Below the pieces are notes generated by a model. The model made no database searches, had not been told where the DNA came from, and worked only from the letters and a program-made list of their open reading frames with translations. This document shows positions 1 to 11,278 of a stretch of 64,000 nucleotides of DNA, piece by piece. Source of the DNA: Symbiodinium kawagutii (Eukaryota; Sar; Dinophyceae; Suessiales; Symbiodiniaceae); assembly GCA_009767595.1 (NCBI GenBank), contig VSDK01011723.1:26871-90870 (forward strand), given 5' to 3'. The translations under genes and the position numbers were made by a program. Within the stretch, counting starts at the first letter, position 1, and each line of letters begins with the position of its first letter.

Positions 1-474
1 ATCAATACACTACTACTGGTATAGTATGGTGCATGGTCAAGTAGTGGCTTTCCAGTTTCTATCCCATAATAAAACCATCCTAGATAGAATATGAAATTCG
101 ACCATCCCTACTAGGTAAATGGTGTAAATATTGAACTTTGGGGATATTCTATCTATTCCACGATGACCAAACAAGGATGAATGAAGTTTCAGAGGTGAAC
201 CATTGACAAACGCAATTGCTCAGTCGAGCCGTTGCTGCATCCCCCCTTGTTGGCCCCCATCAACCCACCATCACCATCCATAAAGCATCTACTCCGGAAT
301 GGTTCTATAGGTGGTATATCCCCCTATTCTTGGGTTATACCATCATCATTAACCATCGTCAGGCATTAAGCATCATTTTTCATCATATCCACCTGACATT
401 CCCTACTATCAGCCAGTACTAGTACTAACAATTCTTCACTACCATTCGCCATGAGGTAATCAACAATTAAACTG

Positions 475-572
475 CTTGGTGGTTTCAACCCCTATGAAAA
501 ATATTAGTCAACCAACCAACCCTTGGTTAGTATTGGGGAAAATAAAAAATATCAATCAAACCACCAACCAGT
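475..572. repeat. Family C palindromic element
   Basis: Begins TTGGTGGTTTCAACCCC and ends AACCACCAACCAG, an imperfect inverted repeat. Core features TATGAAAAATATTAG and GGGAAAATAAAAAAT recur in the other family C copies. Confidence 0.75.
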
Positions 573-666
573 AGGTGTTTAACTACTCTTGTTGGTTATT
601 ATCCCTGACTATCAACCAGTAAACCGGTCACCCTTTTCTGGTCCTCTTCGCCACGAGTTCCTGAAC

Positions 667-741
667 CGCAGTGCAGCGCAGCGGTCCGCTGTCCCCGCCT
701 TCTCCCCCTGCAGAGCCCAATGCTTGGCCTCTTCCCATTTC
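667..741 (-). CDS. IFT122: IFT122-like exon 27 (about 75 bp; 3' end uncertain)
   Basis: Includes KWEEAKHWALQGEKAGTA, equivalent to the family's MFEYAKDFLGSGDPKET. Acceptor ACTCAG|G completes Arg from the microexon. The donor is taken as GCG|GTTCAG, but an AG|GAACTC donor six bases further on is also possible. Downstream exons lie beyond the left edge; positions 1-666 otherwise hold a family C element at 475-572 and AT-rich sequence. Confidence 0.75.
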
Positions 742-867
742 CTGAGTCGTTGCCCTGAGAACGGTAGCGAGTTGCCATAATGAATCATGATGATCTAGAA
801 CCAGCCAATGGTTGATAGTAGCTGGTTAATGGTTAAGAATAGGGGATACAGTCCATATGCTGTAAAA

Positions 868-1000
868 GAATCTATTGTACAAGAATTTGAGGGGCTCGAT
901 CTTTTTCTGTCCCTAGAAGTGTATACGCATCTTGTCCCTGCTTGATTAAGAATTTGAGGGACCCTCATTTTGGGGACTAAATTCTTAATAATGGTCCAGT
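868..1000. repeat. Family E repeat with inverted ends
   Basis: Contains AAGAATTTGAGGGACCCT and related arms (TAAGAATCT, ATTCTTA) in both orientations. The same arms occur at 2,036-2,150. It borders an intronic GC-rich block (about 1,000-1,140) that I could not tie to an exon. Confidence 0.4.
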
Positions 1001-1510
1001 TATTGCTGCTGCTAGTGCAGCTGGCGCCGCGGCAGAACGAAATCGCTCTGCTGGCTCGTCCGCCTGGCAGGCAGCAGGGATCTCGTCCACCCGTGAAATC
1101 AAGGATCTGTTTAAGTTGGGGAACGGTCAAGGAGGAAACCGATCCTACCATAACAGCCATAAAATCGCTGTATCATCACAACCTCAACTACAACCACCGT
1201 TCACAATTTCATCAAACCAGTGCCAGCAAGTATTGACCATTATCCAATCACCTTCATCACCAGTAAATTAACCAGTAAATCATGTCACTGTCCGTGATCA
1301 CAACGCAGCCCACCAGCAACCATCATAAACCCATCCTTATACCCAGTACTAACCATTATCAATTGAAACCCATTATCAGCCTCCAGCTGCCATGGTCAAC
1401 CAACCGCAATCAAGGTGGTTTTCAGCCACCCCAATGTTGTCGTTTATGAAGCTCATCAAGGGGGATTTGGGGGCGATTCGCCTTGGCAATGGTGTACAAG
1501 CGTGGCTCAC

Positions 1511-1786
1511 ACCAAGCCCCGAGGTGGGGTTTGCATCCTGCGGCCTCTGCACCCAAAGAAAACCCCAAACAGAACAGACCTGGAAGACCTGGGGGGAGTC
1601 GAGCCCCCAACCCTCAGAAAACAAAAAAAAACTTTTCAGGCCGCGAAAAGTTTTTTTTTTCTTCCTTCATTCCTCGGCCATGAGCCTCCCCCAAAAGCTT
1701 GTCCCAGGCTCCAGAACCAGTGGGATTTGCATTCTGCGGTCTCTGCGCCCAAAGAAAGCCCCAAACAGAACAGACGGCCCAGAAGT
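1511..1786. repeat. Two copies of a ~75-bp GC-rich unit, 196 bp apart
   Basis: The unit around TTTGCATCCTGCGGCCTCTG at 1,530 recurs as TTTGCATTCTGCGGTCTCTG at 1,726, each followed by a near-identical CAAAGAAA-CCCCAAACAGAACAGAC. On the plus strand both read VGFA-CGLC-QRKPQTEQT. No exon is supported here, so this may be a duplicated intronic segment. Confidence 0.6.
1623..1659. repeat. Perfect 15-bp hairpin stem
   Basis: Nine A then CTTTTC, a seven-base loop AGGCCGC, then GAAAAG and at least nine T: a perfect stem between the two copies of the GC-rich unit. Function unknown. Confidence 0.7.
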
Positions 1787-2035
1787 TTGTCTCAGGCCCT
1801 AGAACCGTCCCTCAGCACCCGGCCTGCACCACGGCCTTTCCATTCTTCAGGTTGCTGCCGCTGTTGCTGGTGCTGCTGCTTGCTGGGGCTGGAATGGAAG
1901 ACTGGGCATGGAATCGTGTTTGGATGACCTGTGAGGGGTGAATCAGCAATGAGAACCCCTAAAAATCAATATTAGTGATAAGGACAACATGGTGGAACAA
2001 AGTCATATCTATGGTTGCCGATGCTTATGTAAACA

Positions 2036-2150
2036 AGAATCTGTTAAGAATTTAAGGGACCCTCAACACATGATGTTGCAAAATCCAGCGCTATTTAAAT
2101 TAAGAATCTGAGGGACCCTGGGCAAACAAAATGGAATTCTTGTATAGCGC
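2036..2150. repeat. Family E repeat
   Basis: Two GAGGGACCCT/AAGGGACCCT arms, each preceded by TTAAGAAT, and a GAATTCTTG arm downstream, as in the copy at 868-1,000. Confidence 0.4.
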
Positions 2151-2193
2151 ATGCACTGTATTAACTAACAACAGTAGAGGATATACCAACTAT

Positions 2194-2306
2194 ATGGCGA
2201 GCTGGGTCAATATTCATGAACCAACTAATGGGGGATAATCACCAATAATAAGGAAAATAATAAATGATGGGGGAACCAGGGGTACAGGGTTTTGACCCAC
2301 AGCCAT
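2194..2306. repeat. Family A palindromic element
   Basis: Starts ATGGCGAGCTGGGTCAATATT and ends GGGTACAGGGTTTTGACCCACAGCCAT, the inverted arms typical of family A. From here to about 3,360 the intron is AT-rich with no further feature seen. Confidence 0.7.
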
Positions 2307-3364
2307 AATGATCTAGAACCATTGTTGTGGATAGAAGCATCAAAAGGATAATCAATAAAGATGCGGATGGTTCTAATTGATGCTTTCTCTTGGTTCAATC
2401 ATTTTCCTGAGTGGATAATGAATTGGCAATGAATAAAATGATCAATGGATGGTAACCGTGTGGTCCAAGGTGACTTAATATCGATTCAATCTGGATAATC
2501 GGTGACAAATCAATAATCAGGGAAGCAATAAAGGGTTGGCAACCCCAAGGTAAAGCAAATCTCTCACCGGTGGAAAATCACAGCGATCGTCACTGATTGA
2601 TGAGTCTGATGGGCGATCCAATGTCATGCTTGGCGCTGACAATGACTGGCAAATCCATGAGTTGATCTAGTGTTTTCCAGCAAATGTTACTGGAAATTAG
2701 GGCTTCGAATCTGGATCTCCCACTGGTGACGAACACAGTGGTTGACCGCAATCGTGAGAGACTTGGTTGGTTTAATCAATGATAGGGCTTATAAATGCTG
2801 AGAATCAACAATAGATGAGTGTAAATCCTTCATGAACTAGCTTCAGACATGTGAACACCCTGAATTCAACGATGAGCCACAGTCAACATCAACCATCAAC
2901 AATCAGGAGTAGACAATAGCACAAATAACAAAAACACATGGCAAAATCAAGAACAGCTCACATTTTGCAGCAATCAACTATCAGCAACAAGCAGCATCCA
3001 TAGAAGATCAAGAAACAATGTGTTTCAATATATGATTGACAATCATATAATTCAGAACATAATTCACGATAGAATTTTAAAACAATGATTTACAATATTG
3101 ATGCTTCATGATGTGTTTACAGTCAAATGTTCATTTCATGATTCTTTGACTCAAAAACATATTATTATTGTTATTATCATTCAATGAAATCTATATTTTG
3201 AAATGTTGGAACTGATATTTTGATTTCATATATCATTGAACATTGAACAATTCTTGATGTCATTCAAATGTTATCATCATTCTTGTTTTGAATAACATTC
3301 CGAAACACTGAAACACTGCGAATTTTGGAAATGCAAAACTATCCCCACTGATTCATCATCATTT

Positions 3365-3535
3365 GGCTGTGGGTCAGTTCACCCCGTACCCCTGGTTCAC
3401 CTATCATTAACCATTGCTTCCCTTATCATTGTTGGTTAGTATGATTGGTTCATATTGACCCAACTCGCCATATAGCTGGTATATCCACTACTATTGCTAG
3501 TTATCATCCCCTATTCTTAACCATTAACCAGCTAC
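3365..3535. repeat. Family A element, long form
   Basis: GGCTGTGGGTCAGTTCACCC at one end and TTGACCCAACTCGCCATAT near the other, then the extension AGCTGGTATATCCACTAC to CCATTAACCAGCTAC that marks the long form. Confidence 0.75.
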
Positions 3536-3612
3536 GGTATCTACCAGCCAGCTTGGTGGGTGAACCCTGCGAGCGACCCGGTCGCTCGCCAGCGCGCCAC
3601 GAGCCCCCGGAC

Positions 3613-3627
3613 CGCAACTCTGTGTAC
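3613..3627 (-). CDS. IFT122: IFT122-like exon 26, a 15-bp microexon
   Basis: Encodes YTEL with split Met and Arg codons at its ends, so the junction reads MYTELR, matching MYTDL of the family. Acceptor TCGGAG|G; donor GCG|GTCCGG (GT). Both phases agree with the neighbours, and without it the reading frame would not continue. The 2.87-kb next intron (3,612-742) contains two family A copies, family E copies, a strong hairpin and a local duplication. Confidence 0.75.
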
Positions 3628-3802
3628 CTCCGAGCCAGGAAGGCGATCGATCTGTGGGCCACCGTCGTTGTGCGGGGTGTTGCCACGTGTCCCCGGGGCG
3701 CGACTCATGGCAAGTAAGCAGATCATGAGGAAGTCGAATCAAGGCGCTCAGTTCATTCGTGGTGCTTTCGACCGGTTGCCATGGGGTTGGGTACCCCAAG
3801 CC

Positions 3803-3883
3803 GTTATGGTTGGTTTATTGCTATAGTCATGACTACTGACTTGGATGATTTGGGGGGTCCCCTATGGCTTGAGAAACTACCAT
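3803..3883. repeat. Family B half-element
   Basis: Only the right arm is present: TTATGGTTGGTTTAT, then GGATGATTTGGGGGGTCCCC and CTTGAGAAACTACCATG. Confidence 0.6.
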
Positions 3884-5356
3884 GTTGAACATTGTTTAAC
3901 CAGTCTAGAATCCAGTAGAATCAGTAGGTTTTTCAGGTTTAGTGAGTCTGGAATCCAGATCAACAAGAATCTATGCTAAAAGTAAAAATGCAGGGCTAGT
4001 GACCAGCAGAGATATACCCAACCACATTGCCTGAATGGGTGCAAACTGGCCGCCAAATATAATCAGAAAAGAGAGAACCATCAGCTTTGATTCCGACAAT
4101 TGGGATGTTCATGATGTTCACTGGTACAGGTGACGATCCTTGATTGTCAACAGAATTCCAACGGAGGAACCAGCGAATACACACAGTGGCCCCATCCAAT
4201 TTGGCAGGGAACATCATCCAAGGAATTGGGGAAACATCATTTTGGGAGATCCATGTACATAAGCTGACTGTGTTTGATCGTAAATCCCCATCTACTTATG
4301 CTTAAACTGGGGGTAGTTAATTGATATGGATCTCCCATTAACTATGTATTTTTTTCAGCACACACCATTGATCACCATGGTAACAAAACGTATGAGCCAA
4401 GTGATGAAGCCACATGTTTCCTACCGCCAAAGCCAATCTCTTTCGATCATTGTCGACTCTGGAATCTTCCAAGCTACGATTGTGCAGCACTGTCCTCTTC
4501 TCTGCTCCTTCAAAAAAACATGTTTCTGTATGGTTTACGGCGGCCTTTCCAAGCATAATCCCTTTGAAGAAGCACACATCGACTGAGAACTGCTGTAGTT
4601 CAACATCCAACTAGCGCCTTTGCTACGAGTATGAGAGATGCATGTAGGTTTTTTTGCAGGATAAATCACACACCGCGTCGAGGATATGGAGGCTTCAAAA
4701 CAAAAAGCGCGAACTTCCCCGTGCCATACTCGTGATATTTCCATCCTTTCCTGATCCGCCAAATCAAATATATTTGAAGGTTACTTTGTCGAATATTTGT
4801 GGATAAGAAACATACGTTAATTTTGTTCATGCTTAATTATTCACAAATAGGAAGCACTGTGAAGAATCAATTTACAGTTGGTAACTTGCATTGGCTTTCA
4901 TGGCAAGGAACCATCACCAGACATCCCTCAACATCCCCCAGGGTTGGGCCCTTGTGAGATTTGCAATGCTTAGGCCAATTAACCACTATCTTCTGGATCA
5001 TGGATAGGATCATGCACAAGTCACCATAAACATTCTTACGGGAAGCACCTATTAATCATTGTACATACTCCCTTATCATTCTTGCTGGTGACCAACCACC
5101 ATGATAAAAGTCGCGACTCTTGAACATCATGTGGGCAGGTTTCCTTCTGTGTTCTTCCTGCAAAAGTATGGGCGATTGACCACTCTTAAATAGACTATAT
5201 TTGGATCAAACCGTGAAGAAAACCCCCAAGCCATGGAAAAAGGTCTATCTAATTGTTGGAAATCCATGTTTTTTAATCATTTTTTATCATTCAAAACATG
5301 GTCCCCTGATTATGCTTGACTCTCAGATCCTGTAGCTTCGCGGCATCATCTCATGG

Positions 5357-5640
5357 TCATGATCCTCTTCGACCACGTTCAGCTGCACATCTTCTTCGTG
5401 ACGAGGACATGTGCACCTTCAGCTCCAAATGCTGCGCTTGGTGGCGCCGTGCGCGCCGTCCTGGATTTCGGCTGCGGATGTTGGCGGATGGCGCGACGTC
5501 TGTCTGTGCAGTCCGCTGGCCCGCTGTCCGCTGGCCCGCGGAGCGCACCGTACGAAGAGACTCCTCCTCTTCCATCAACAGATGTGCGAAGCGAAGCTCC
5601 AACGAAGCACTGGCCGCTGCGGATCCAGCAGCATACATAA
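5357..5640. other. GC-rich island without a supported exon
   Basis: Open in several frames on both strands, with a short tandem TGTCCGCTGGCCCGC. It lies inside the intron between IFT122-like exons 25 and 26, whose phases join without it, so it is not needed as an exon. It could be a retained gene fragment; I recognise no domain. Confidence 0.4.
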
Positions 5641-5790
5641 CAAATCATGAAACTAATCAATTGGTTGACAGCTATCATCATTTTGCTTGCTTACTTATCA
5701 TAGTCCTTGGCATTTTCCCTGGAAACTCATTGCTTAACATGATCAAACCACAGCCCTTTCGCGGCCCAGTGCAGCAACGGCCCAGGGCAC

Positions 5791-5870
5791 ATCTCCACAG
5801 CGGCGTGATAGGCTTTTGCGCGGCCATAGTGCTGCGCAGCCTCGCCGTATTTGCCCTGGAAGGCGCAGAC
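5791..5870 (-). CDS. IFT122: IFT122-like exon 25 (80 bp)
   Basis: Includes VCAFQGKYGEAAQHYGRAK and HAAVE, matching the solenoid helix pair [22 protein letters not shown]. Acceptor TCGCAG|GTC; donor GAT|GTGCCC (GT), which splits a Met codon. It is the longest exon found. The next intron (5,790-3,628) has a GC-rich island at 5.36-5.64 kb without a supported exon, and a partial family B copy. Confidence 0.9.
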
Positions 5871-5939
5871 CTGCGAGCGAGCGAATTTCGTGCTGTCAAT
5901 GGTGATGTCAATGATGAACGAATGAACCAATGATGGCTT

Positions 5940-6700
5940 ACTTAGGGTGGGTAACAATGATTAATAGTGATTCATAGTGGCTAATAGTGGCTAATAGTGG
6001 GTAAGGGTTATAAAAAAGTGGTTGATGGTCAATAGTGGAGGTTTACTGATGGCTTACTGTTGTTGACTAATAGTTTACGAATTGTTTACTCATAGTTTAC
6101 TAATTGTTTAATAGAAAAGCTGAACTAATGAACTAATGATGTCTATGGATTACTACTGGTTAATTGATGGACATCAATGAGCTGAGTGGAAACCATCAAC
6201 TCATGAACTACTGATGTTTACTTACTTAAGGTTTGCTAATAGTTTGCTAGTGGTTTACTGATGGTTTGCTAATGATGAAAGGCTTACTTATCATGGTTAT
6301 GGCAATGGTTTGCCAATGGTTTACTGATGATTAACGGTTTGCTAGTGGATTGCAGTGCTAATGGTTCACAAACGTTTTACTAGTGGACTACTAATGATCA
6401 TATTATGGTTTAATCACGGTTTACTAATACTTTATATGCGTAATGACGCTTTCCTAACAACGGTTGACCGTGGATGCTCAATGATGGTGTATGGATGCTT
6501 GATATTTGATAATGTACAATGGTTATCGCTATGTTTTACTAATGATTAGAATTTAGACTGGTTATAGCAACGGTTCACCTAGTGCTCAATGATGGTTTCC
6601 CAATGGATGATAATGGTTATGATACTTATGAATCAACGGTTCATGGCTCACTTTGATTGACTAGTAATGAACGCTTCACTCTGGTTAACACAACTTAATA
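5940..6700. repeat. Degenerate low-complexity tract
   Basis: Scrambled variants of GGTTTACTAATGG and GGTTTGCTAATAG repeat for about 750 bases without a fixed period. No ORF in it is convincing. Confidence 0.6.
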
Positions 6701-6708
6701 ATGGTTAC

Positions 6709-6825
6709 ATGGCTGTGGGTCAAAACCCCGTACCCCTTGTTCCCCTATTATTAAGCATTGTTTCCCTTATTATTGTTGGAAAATCCTCCAATAATTGGTT
6801 GGTTTATATTGACCCATAGCCATAT
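6709..6825. repeat. Family A palindromic element
   Basis: Starts ATGGCTGTGGGTCAAAACCCC and ends TTGACCCATAGCCATAT. Confidence 0.8.
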
Positions 6826-7108
6826 TCGCAAGCTAGTGCTGTATTGGAATTGTTGGCGATGATCTTGGCCATTAGTTGGATTATGAATATCGCTGGCAGC
6901 TGTGATTATTGATGTTATACGATCAACCAACTGGCTTGAACATACTAGGTCTAGGTCACTTTCTCTTTGAGTATATTTATTGTTGCGTTTAGGTTTATAA
7001 GTGGACCGATTGAAAGGAATAGGGATCACAGTCTAAGAACATACCCACATTCAGATGGGGTTGGCAGGTCGCCGGCCACACCATCGCATGTCCGTGGAAG
7101 CCGATAAC

Positions 7109-7133
7109 TGCGCTGGTAGCAAAGAGATCGTCC
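7109..7133 (-). CDS. IFT122: IFT122-like exon 24 (25 bp)
   Basis: Encodes DDLFATSA, which fits the family's NDLFLAD immediately before the YQGKF motif. Acceptor GGAAG|G; donor GCA|GTTATC (GT). An alternative acceptor 13 bases upstream would add four residues. The next intron (7,108-5,871) holds a family A copy and a long degenerate low-complexity tract. Confidence 0.72.
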
Positions 7134-7705
7134 CTTCCATTGACCCCTTCAACACAGCTGTGCCGGTTGAACTATTCCCTTTCGGAATTCACAGGCAAGT
7201 TCATGAGGAGAATAGGGTACAATTGTAAGTTTGATGCTCGAAATCCAATACCCAAAAAAAATGAGAAAGAAGTGTTTTTAGTATTTCATCAGCGAAGGCT
7301 TCAACCATCTGTACCATCCAATGAAAAGCTGGCCAATCAACTACATTTGCAGGACCTAAAGCCCCAGCTCGACGTCGGCTGTAGCGAGACATAGGGCTGG
7401 GCTGACCTTGTCTTGTAGGATAACCCCCATGGCTTAGGAATCATCTAGCTGTTGTATTTTGGACCACGGGAGACCGGTGGTTTTTGGAACGACTTTCTTT
7501 TGGAGCAAACATACCAGTAAATCTTCCATCAATACATCGCAGTCACTTCCCTGGTCATGCACTCACTATCGTTCAGCGCAGTTGGCTCGGCAATTACGAA
7601 TCTCAACGAATATTCTGAACCATGATGTATCATGACGTATCATTAAAACATATATGATAACAACATTCTCAGCATAATGAACCAGGATATACCAGGATCA
7701 TACAT

Positions 7706-7806
7706 GGTTGGTGGTTCCAACCCCTATGAAAAATATTAGTCAACCAACCATTTGCTAGTAACTACTAGGGAAAATAAAAAATGTCAATCGAACCAACAGC
7801 CATTGT
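7706..7806. repeat. Family C palindromic element
   Basis: Starts TGGTTGGTGGTTCCAACC and ends TCGAACCAACAGCC; contains TATGAAAAATATTAG. Confidence 0.7.
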
Positions 7807-9096
7807 TTTCCCTATTATTGTTGGTTGTTATCCCCTATTGTTAACCACTATTAACCATTAGTTAACCACTACTGGCAACCACCAACCAAATATCATCACC
7901 ATGATCTGCTTCCGAACTTCTGGTCGTCCATACATGCATCGCGGTGTCACACCTGAGCTGTGATGAGCATCTCCTCATCGTGCGTCAGACTGGTCTTCTG
8001 GCCGTACCTAGCAGCCGCTACCAGCAGGGCAGTGGTTGCTACCGCGGGTCCTCAGCAGCGTTACCAGGGTGGCCAAGCAGCATCACCATGAACCAGGATT
8101 GTTCAATATCTTCACCCAACCACGACCGCCACGACTAATGGTGTCAACGACTGTTGTGAGTTGAATAGTTGAATCTTTGGTTGAAATTTTCATGGCGAAC
8201 AAGTCATGGGCTAGCGCAGTCAACCCAATAGCGTTGATCACTATGAACCAACAGTCTGACGGTTTGCACCGTTCATACAATGTCATGAATGAGTCAGTCT
8301 GAACAGCCCTTGCATCGTCCACTTATCAAGGGTGGTTAATTGGGGATGAAATTCCCCATTTACCGGTGAGTGAATCCCAATGCAAAGTTGAAAAACTGCA
8401 TTTCATCATTCAACGACCAACTATTCTTGCTCCCCGACATATCTTAGTGTGTCGTTACCCAAACTTTTCGAGGTAGGACTTCCGGTACACCACACCACAT
8501 GACACCACCTTAGTAAGCAACTACTGATGTTGTAAACGCAGCAGGGAATGACCCTTGGTAGTTGATTACAATCTTGACTAGGATAAACATGATATGTCAT
8601 TGCCTGGGTAATGCATAGAAACTGGCATAGTACCAATGTTGAACACCTTGATCGGTCGATAATCAAATGACTGTGGGTCACTGTATCCCCAGAAAACATT
8701 CTACGAATGAACACAGTAGCAAGATGTGCATTTGCCCCATCCAACCGTAGGTGTCGACCCATTTAGCCACTCTCATTGGTAGTTGCTGACCTTGAATCAA
8801 GCACCAGTGTGGACACAAGTGCTGCTGCCATGGCTTCGCGCCACCCTGCGATGAAAACACCATCACCAGTGTCGACACGCCGACATCAACAATCTCCACG
8901 TCCCACCAACAAAGCAAACAGCGATCAGCAATAAACCATGAGATGAACACTCGGATCATCAGCAACATCAACATCAACATCAACAACAACTACTGAGAAA
9001 TGAACAAAGAAGAAGTTAATGATACCACAACGGATCACAAGGATGTAACAATTGGTTTACACGGGTCCAACAAGGTGATTTATGATGATGGATAAA

Positions 9097-9190
9097 TTGT
9101 TGTTTCTCAAAATGGGTACCCCCAGATCATCCTTTACATTAACCACGAGTAATAAACCAACTATCTTTTGGCTTGAGAAACCACCAAATA
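9097..9190. repeat. Family B palindromic element
   Basis: TTGTTTCTCAAAATGGGTACCCCC at the left, GGCTTGAGAAACCACCAAAT at the right, with AATAAACCAAC between. Confidence 0.75.
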
Positions 9191-9238
9191 GTAGTGGCAA
9201 ACAAAGGAATACAGACTGCGTTCGCGCATTTGGGGCAC

Positions 9239-9271
9239 TGCTGAGTGATTCGATTCAACAGGTCGATGTAC
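9239..9271 (-). CDS. IFT122: IFT122-like exon 23 (33 bp)
   Basis: Encodes YIDLLNRITQ plus two bases, matching YLELISSIEE. Acceptor CGACAG|G completes Arg from exon 22. The donor is chosen as GCA|GTGCCC because it joins exon 24 in phase; a downstream donor would lengthen the loop. The next intron (9,238-7,134) holds family B and C copies. Confidence 0.8.
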
Positions 9272-9433
9272 CTGTCGACAGCCACGCAAGGGCTCCCCGT
9301 GTCGACCCCAGCAATTCTATCAGGGCCAACGCTCGTTTTTGGAACGGTGGATTATGGTCGATCATAAACGTCAGTAATTCATCATCAAACAAATTAGACA
9401 TCAGGAGACATAAGATTCGTCATTTATTTGCTG

Positions 9434-9521
9434 CTTGGTGGTTTCAACCACTATGAAAAACATTAGTCGATCCATCAATCATTTGTCATTTATTGACTAA
9501 TAAAACCACCAATCAGGAATT
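9434..9521. repeat. Family C palindromic element
   Basis: Starts CTTGGTGGTTTCAACC and ends AAACCACCAATCAGG. The remainder of this intron (to 10,223) shows nothing further. Confidence 0.7.
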
Positions 9522-10223
9522 AATATCAATAAAATCAATAAATACTGACTGGTGAAAAAATCTCCAACACCACCAGGCATTATTAGTCATCACACCAGCC
9601 AGCACGGTGTGTGCTGCCTTGAACTCGGAGCGTCCTGGATCAATCCACGTGATCGATTGGGAGATCTGAGACCCAAGCATCGCTTCCATGGGTCACCAAG
9701 GCCACCAAGGTGCAGGCAAACATGGATACAAGGCTGCCTGCATTGGCCTCCCAAAACAGTCTCCAGTATGGTTGGCTTGGATGCCCTATACTGCTTCAAC
9801 GTGTATGTTGGTTGGCGTATGTCCATTCCTAAAACGGTCTGCTTGAAAGGCTGAATCTATGAGAATCATTCACCAACAAACCGAGCAAGCTGCCCATGAG
9901 CAGTGTCACTCCATTGCCAGTTGATCATTTGCGTGCTCTGTCCCTAAACAAGTACGAAAAGATACAAAAAGCACCAAAAGATAGTCAGGGCCACCTCCAG
10001 TCACGGTGGTATCCCCAAATCATACTACTGCTTTTGTTCATTTCAATCTTATGGCCGTCCAATCCAACCTGGTAGTAGCTTTTCTCAAAAGCAATGTTGA
10101 CCGTTCTCATCTTGACAATGCCTCACTTTCATGGCTATGATCAATGTCCAAAGAACATCCCATACCTCTGCTGGTCTTCTGGGTCTTCACGGAGATCACT
10201 CCAAAACCAGCCAGTCATCCCGC

Positions 10224-10249
10224 CTGACATCTCGAATCCGGATAAAGGC
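10224..10249 (-). CDS. IFT122: IFT122-like exon 22 (26 bp)
   Basis: Encodes AFIRIRDV plus two bases of an Arg codon, matching AFIRVQDLR. Acceptor CTGCAG|GCC; donor CAG|GCGGGA (GC). The next intron (10,223-9,272) holds one family C copy. Confidence 0.85.
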
Positions 10250-10878
10250 CTGCAGGGGATAGGGGTCGCTACCAGGAGAGAATGGTAGCCCTCCCAAAAC
10301 GGGACAGCATGGTCTATGCATTCCAAGCAAGCAAGTGAACGCAGATGTTTGAAGAAACACGGCAACAACCAAAGTAGAAGCAACGACAAGACAAGACTTC
10401 TGAGTAAAGTACATATCTTGCTACTCCTAGAAGCTGCTGGTAAGTAGCTCATAGTACGAATCAGAAGACTGGCACCAAATGAGTACAGGAAAACAAACAG
10501 AAAACAGTTGTAACAAGAATTCACATGAACATGTAATTTCAACTGCAATTCCATCCAGCCGCCACACCCGGTTCATGAAATGTAGCACCTGATAACCAGT
10601 TTTGACTTGTGATTTTATGCTTCACCAAACCTAATCACTCTTCACAGTCATTTATCTTGGTCATTCCTGATTGACCAACAGCAACCAACATTATCATGAA
10701 ACCGGACACAACAATGACACCAGCATCAATGAATCGTCACCAAGCACTTTGACCTCTCAAAGAATCGTCGATCATAAATTCATAAATTGACCATTGGTAC
10801 TAATCATGAAGTCCAATCATAAAGCCACCAGAATTACCACAAGTACCGGTCGTTACTGATGTTATTGATAATACCACA

Positions 10879-11002
10879 TATGGCTGTGGGTCAGTTCACC
10901 CTGTACCCCTGGTTCCCCTATCATTAACCATTGTTTTTCCTATAGTTGTGTTGGTGAACTTGTCCCCCATTATTGCTGGTTAATATTGACCCATAGCCAT
11001 AT
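10879..11002. repeat. Family A palindromic element
   Basis: ATGGCTGTGGGTCAGTTCACCC at the left and TATTGACCCATAGCCATAT at the right. Confidence 0.8.
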
Positions 11003-11011
11003 CAATCACAA

Positions 11012-11112
11012 ATGGTGGTTTCCCAAAATAGGGGGACCCCTAATCATCCTCTATGAGCCTTTAATACTAATAAACCAACCATTTTGGGGGTACCCCTATT
11101 CTAAGAAACACC
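11012..11112. repeat. Family B palindromic element
   Basis: ATGGTGGTTTCCCAAAATAGG at the left, GGTACCCCTATTCTAAGAAA at the right; abuts the family A copy. Confidence 0.75.
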
Positions 11113-11186
11113 CAAATTACTAACCACTGCTACTGTCCACTGTTGCTTCCCATGCTTCGCCGGCTCCGTTGCTTCCATCGCCAGGC

Positions 11187-11249
11187 CTTGCGGGCAATGT
11201 CGAAGCGAAGGTTCTGCAAAGCATCCAGGGCCAACGCTCTCCAATCGGC
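11187..11249 (-). CDS. IFT122: IFT122-like exon 21 (63 bp)
   Basis: Includes ADWRALALDALQNLRFDIA, matching TDWRELAMEALEGLDFETA of the first solenoid repeats. Acceptor GACAG|GCC; donor AAG|GCCTGG (GC). The intron start and the next exon share GCCT. The next intron (11,186-10,250) holds a family B and a family A copy. Confidence 0.93.
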
Positions 11250-11278
11250 CTGTCGAGGTCCAGAACGGCCGCATGATA

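Noticed and set aside
795..1160. Minus-strand ORF with LTVPQLKQILDF, at first sight a SAP-like helix
   Set aside because: It lies between IFT122-like exons 26 and 27, whose split codon joins without it. The similarity is about 15 residues only.
5353..5640. Plus-strand ORF with VLDFGCGCWRMAR, resembling motif I of SAM methyltransferases
   Set aside because: No further methyltransferase motif follows, the island is open in several frames because it is GC-rich, and no splice context supports it.
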